Positions 61,523-64,000 of a stretch of 64,000 nt of DNA are shown piece after piece. A program made the translations under genes and the position numbers. Source of the DNA: Lacibacter cauensis (GTDB taxonomy: Bacteria > Bacteroidota > Bacteroidia > Chitinophagales > Chitinophagaceae); NCBI RefSeq assembly GCF_007830055.1, contig NZ_VLLE01000002.1, forward strand, positions 1,127,953 through 1,191,952, read 5' to 3'. The first letter of the stretch is position 1, and each line of letters begins with the position of its first letter. A model generated the notes under the pieces. The model saw only the letters and a program-made list of their open reading frames with translations, was not told the DNA's origin and searched no databases.

Positions 61523-63478
61523 TCAGGGTTTGTATTTCCATAACTCTGTTAAACGACGGAAATAAAGATTGCCTTCTTTATCCATCGCCAGCAATGATGC
61601 ATTGGTATTGAGAATCGTTACTGCCTTTGTTTTCGGATCAATTTGAAACAGGTTGTTATTGCCTGTTCCATAAATCATTCCCGAAGGATGAATGACCATG
61701 GCCGCACTTCGCCAGATATGACTGCTGAACGGAGGATAATCGTACAACTTATGTGTAGAGATGACAGACTTTTTCTCTGCATCAAAAATAAACAGTGTAC
61801 CGTCGGCTACACCCCAAATAAAATTATCAGGGCCTCGCATTAAACAGGTAATAGCTGCAGCACCGGGCACAGGAACCAGTTCAAATGTTTTTTGATTGGT
61901 TGTAATATCCCATCCAAACAAAACGGCTTCTTTCGTTGATGGTTTAATACCTAACCCACCCGATATGGTTGTACCACCGATAACAAAATTGCTGTGCTGT
62001 ACCAAACTTACTACCGACTGTTGTGCCACCGGTTGTTCATGCACATTAAATGCGTTCGTCTGTTCATTGTAAATTACCAATGCGCCACCTAGCTTTCCAT
62101 ATTCAGGTACTGTACCAAAAAATATTTTTTGTTCGATAGTGGTTGCAACTTTTAATACTGCAAATGCACGGCTTTGTCCTTCTGCTTCACCAATCAACAA
62201 CGGATTTTTATCAGCAACATTCCAAGGCTGTTTGGTATCATACATATAAAATCTTCCTTTCGGATAAATACCGAAAAAGATTTTGTTGCCGCTCACTGTC
62301 ATCCCTTCTGTTTGATCGAGCCCTGCATATTTTGTATTGATGCCGGTACGTGGATCGTAGGTAGCATGACCACCTGCTAAATATCCACCCATCCATATTT
62401 TTTCATCAGGGCCATACAACAATGCATTGATGGGAATCGGTTGTGGTGGTATCTGTAATTTTATTTTTTCTGTTTTGCCTGTTGCAAGATCATACTTCAC
62501 CAGGTTAGCACCGGAAGTAAGCACATACAATTTCTTCTTTCCGCCAAAAGCAAATGCATTACCTGTACCGATATCCGTAGCTAATTCTTTGGCAGCAGTA
62601 ACCGGTTTCGATGCATCAAACTTCATCAGCTTTTTGTTGGCAGTATAATAAACCGTTTGTGTGTTGGCATCGGTTACAACTGCTTTCATATCCATGCCCG
62701 TTATCTCCTGCTCAAACTTTTTTGTTTTGAGATTATACACGAGTGTAACATTACTTGCAGTAAGTAACGCCAGTAAACGGTCTTCTCCATTTTTACCGGG
62801 CACCAATTCCAAGCCATATACAAATTCCTGTTCGCTGTATTTGTGTGGCAGCAATTCTTTTTTTGTGCCCGTAGCAGGATTCATTTCAATTAAATGCGCA
62901 TGCGAACCAACGCCTGCATACAGCAATCCTGTTTTTGCATGATAGGCTAAACTGCGTACATAATTTTCTCCTTCCACCAACGGACCTTTACCCACATCAG
63001 AAAAACCTTGTTTGGGATGATAGCGAAATACTCTGCATCCAGGATAGGTTGCACCAAACACTTCACCTGCTTTACCTGCTGTAAGATTCCATACATAAGT
63101 TTGATTGGGCAAAGCCTGTCCAAGATTTTTTACTTCCTGTGTGCCGGGTTTGTGACTGAACAAAAAACCACTTGCACCGGGTATGTACAACATGCCATCT
63201 GTTGCAACAGCCAGATCCCACACACCATCTGCACCTTCCAATGGTTTATCCAGAATCATTTTTCCTGTTGCTACTTCATAGCCCAGCAAATGTGCTGGTT
63301 CGCCACGAACAACGGTGTACACCAGCTCTTTTCCTTTGCTGTCTTTTAAAAAGATACTTCCCTGTATCATGGAAGCACCTAACTGCGGACCAAGATTGGT
63401 ATACGTTCCCTGTTGTTGCTGTGCAAAATTTTGTGCAGCATACAAAAGCAGAAAAAGCAGGATCAGTTTATGTTTCAT
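61523..63478 (-). CDS. Secreted beta-propeller-like protein
   Basis: A 651-residue exported protein (signal KLILLFLLLYAAQNFAQ). Repeated beta-strand blades are visible, for example VWDLAVATDGMLYIPGASGFLFSHKPG, AYHAKTGLLYAGVGSHAHLIEMNPATG and IWGVADGTLFIFDAEK; each ends in short Asp/Gly turns. It resembles PQQ- or NHL-like propellers without a known catalytic site. It starts 4 bases inside the aldolase gene (ATGA overlap) and precedes GH20 by 26 bases. It may bind the glycan. Confidence 0.8.
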   Translation of the reverse strand: MKHKLILLFLLLYAAQNFAQQQQGTYTNLGPQLGASMIQGSIFLKDSKGKELVYTVVRGEPAHLLGYEVATGKMILDKPLEGADGVWDLAVATDGMLYIPGASGFLFSHKPGTQEVKNLGQALPNQTYVWNLTAGKAGEVFGATYPGCRVFRYHPKQGFSDVGKGPLVEGENYVRSLAYHAKTGLLYAGVGSHAHLIEMNPATGTKKELLPHKYSEQEFVYGLELVPGKNGEDRLLALLTASNVTLVYNLKTKKFEQEITGMDMKAVVTDANTQTVYYTANKKLMKFDASKPVTAAKELATDIGTGNAFAFGGKKKLYVLTSGANLVKYDLATGKTEKIKLQIPPQPIPINALLYGPDEKIWMGGYLAGGHATYDPRTGINTKYAGLDQTEGMTVSGNKIFFGIYPKGRFYMYDTKQPWNVADKNPLLIGEAEGQSRAFAVLKVATTIEQKIFFGTVPEYGKLGGALVIYNEQTNAFNVHEQPVAQQSVVSLVQHSNFVIGGTTISGGLGIKPSTKEAVLFGWDITTNQKTFELVPVPGAAAITCLMRGPDNFIWGVADGTLFIFDAEKKSVISTHKLYDYPPFSSHIWRSAAMVIHPSGMIYGTGNNNLFQIDPKTKAVTILNTNASLLAMDKEGNLYFRRLTELWKYKP

Positions 63479-64000
63479 TGAAGAGCTTTTTGGCTGTGGA
63501 GAAATTCGTTGACAAATGCATCATCGTGCAAATTCGGATAAGCAGCATATACACGGCTGATCTCTTCGTTTTGTCCGGCCGACATTTGTTCTTTCGGATT
63601 TAAACACCAGGTTCCTTCTAGCAACCCTTGTCTGCGTAAAAACTCATGCATACCCGGTATACAACCATGAAACTGGTTGGCAGGATCGAACATCGCTGCA
63701 TTCACATCTGTAATTTCAATTCCCTTTGTGAGTAATGCAGCAAGCTTTGCAGCATCATGATCTTGTTTCACCGCTTTTACTTCCGCTAACAATTCAACTG
63801 CCTTGTTGGTCCATACTGCCCAATGTCCCAGCAAACCACCCACAAATTCTTTTTCTGCAATTGTATTATTTACGGCGAAGCGATAGGTAGTTAATAAATC
63901 AGCAACAATGTTATCATCATTACCGGTGTACATCGCAATATCATCTTTGCGTTTGCTGTTACAAACGGCACGCATTACATCGAGAGTTTGATAACGGTTA
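63475..64000 (-). CDS. DapA/NanA-family aldolase (partial, N-terminus beyond window)
   Basis: The C-terminal 170-175 residues of a dihydrodipicolinate synthase / N-acetylneuraminate lyase family protein; the open frame runs off the right edge without a start. The sequence (NRYQTLDVMRAVCNSKRKDDIAMYTGNDDNIVADL, then FVGGLLGHWAVWTNKAVELLAEVK) fits the late part of the barrel, where GNDDNIV corresponds to the sugar-acid pocket. The Schiff-base lysine lies outside the window. The first visible gene of the operon, overlapping the propeller gene by 4 bases. Confidence 0.82.
   Translation of the reverse strand, partial: NRYQTLDVMRAVCNSKRKDDIAMYTGNDDNIVADLLTTYRFAVNNTIAEKEFVGGLLGHWAVWTNKAVELLAEVKAVKQDHDAAKLAALLTKGIEITDVNAAMFDPANQFHGCIPGMHEFLRRQGLLEGTWCLNPKEQMSAGQNEEISRVYAAYPNLHDDAFVNEFLHSQKALQ

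Noticed and set aside
1-64000. tRNA, rRNA, CRISPR arrays, transposase genes, phage genes
   Set aside because: I scanned the gaps for cloverleaf ends, regularly spaced repeats and transposase or integrase motifs and saw none.

Overview
The window looks like chromosomal DNA of a Bacteroidota bacterium, most likely a Chitinophagaceae-type soil or freshwater organism. The evidence is a SusC/SusD pair, a protein with a type IX secretion C-terminal domain, LytTR-type two-component systems, many small secreted lipoproteins and beta-barrel proteins, and promoters of the Bacteroidota kind (TTG at -33, TAnnTTTG at -7). The genus cannot be fixed from the sequence. Almost every gene lies on the minus strand; only two convincing genes (2122-4089 and 42647-43561) are on plus. 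I see no rRNA, tRNA, CRISPR array, insertion sequence or phage.

Layout. 0.1-4.1 kb: a LytTR response regulator and its histidine kinase, divergent from an exported HIT / NTF2-like / beta-lactamase-like fusion protein. 5-17.3 kb: a loose set of single genes with long gaps: CPBP protease, two very similar Crp/Fnr regulators, a secreted phosphodiesterase, an AraC regulator, a secreted protein, a serine hydrolase, a quinone-oxidoreductase-like dehydrogenase, a beta-barrel protein and DoxX. 17.6-24.6 kb: a SusC/SusD uptake pair next to a second LytTR two-component system, with each unit ended by a strong hairpin. 24.8-36.8 kb: lipoproteins, a beta-helix T9SS protein, hydrolase, YD-repeat-like protein, DUF4304 protein, PLP decarboxylase, an exported HExxH protein, PaiB and a DUF4386-like membrane protein. 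36.9-40.7 kb: a compact six-gene operon (4-OT tautomerase, SDR, DJ-1/PfpI, NTF2-like, cupin, nitronate monooxygenase) that looks devoted to small reactive carbonyl or nitro compounds. 41.2-43.6 kb: DoxX plus a secreted protein, divergent from an AraC regulator with a 21-bp-spaced direct repeat between them. 44.2-49.7 kb: a DUF2975 / HTH / ABC ATPase / ABC permease-M1 peptidase operon behind a perfect 13-bp inverted repeat that overlaps its promoter. 49.9-55.3 kb: the imuA-imuB-dnaE2 mutasome operon with an operator-like palindrome. 55.5-64 kb: a LacI regulator downstream of a tightly packed catabolic operon (DapA/NanA-family aldolase, beta-propeller protein, GH20 hexosaminidase, Gfo/Idh/MocA oxidoreductase, M20 amidohydrolase), running off the window edge; it probably processes N-acetylhexosamine-containing glycans.

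No single locus is an obviously new defence or mobile system. The best leads are the triple-domain HIT-beta-lactamase fusion, the short-chain dehydrogenase lacking the catalytic tyrosine inside the detoxification operon, the three clean cis-regulatory palindrome or repeat sites (42.57, 49.63 and 55.28 kb), and the SusCD pair paired with a LytTR system instead of an ECF sigma/anti-sigma pair.
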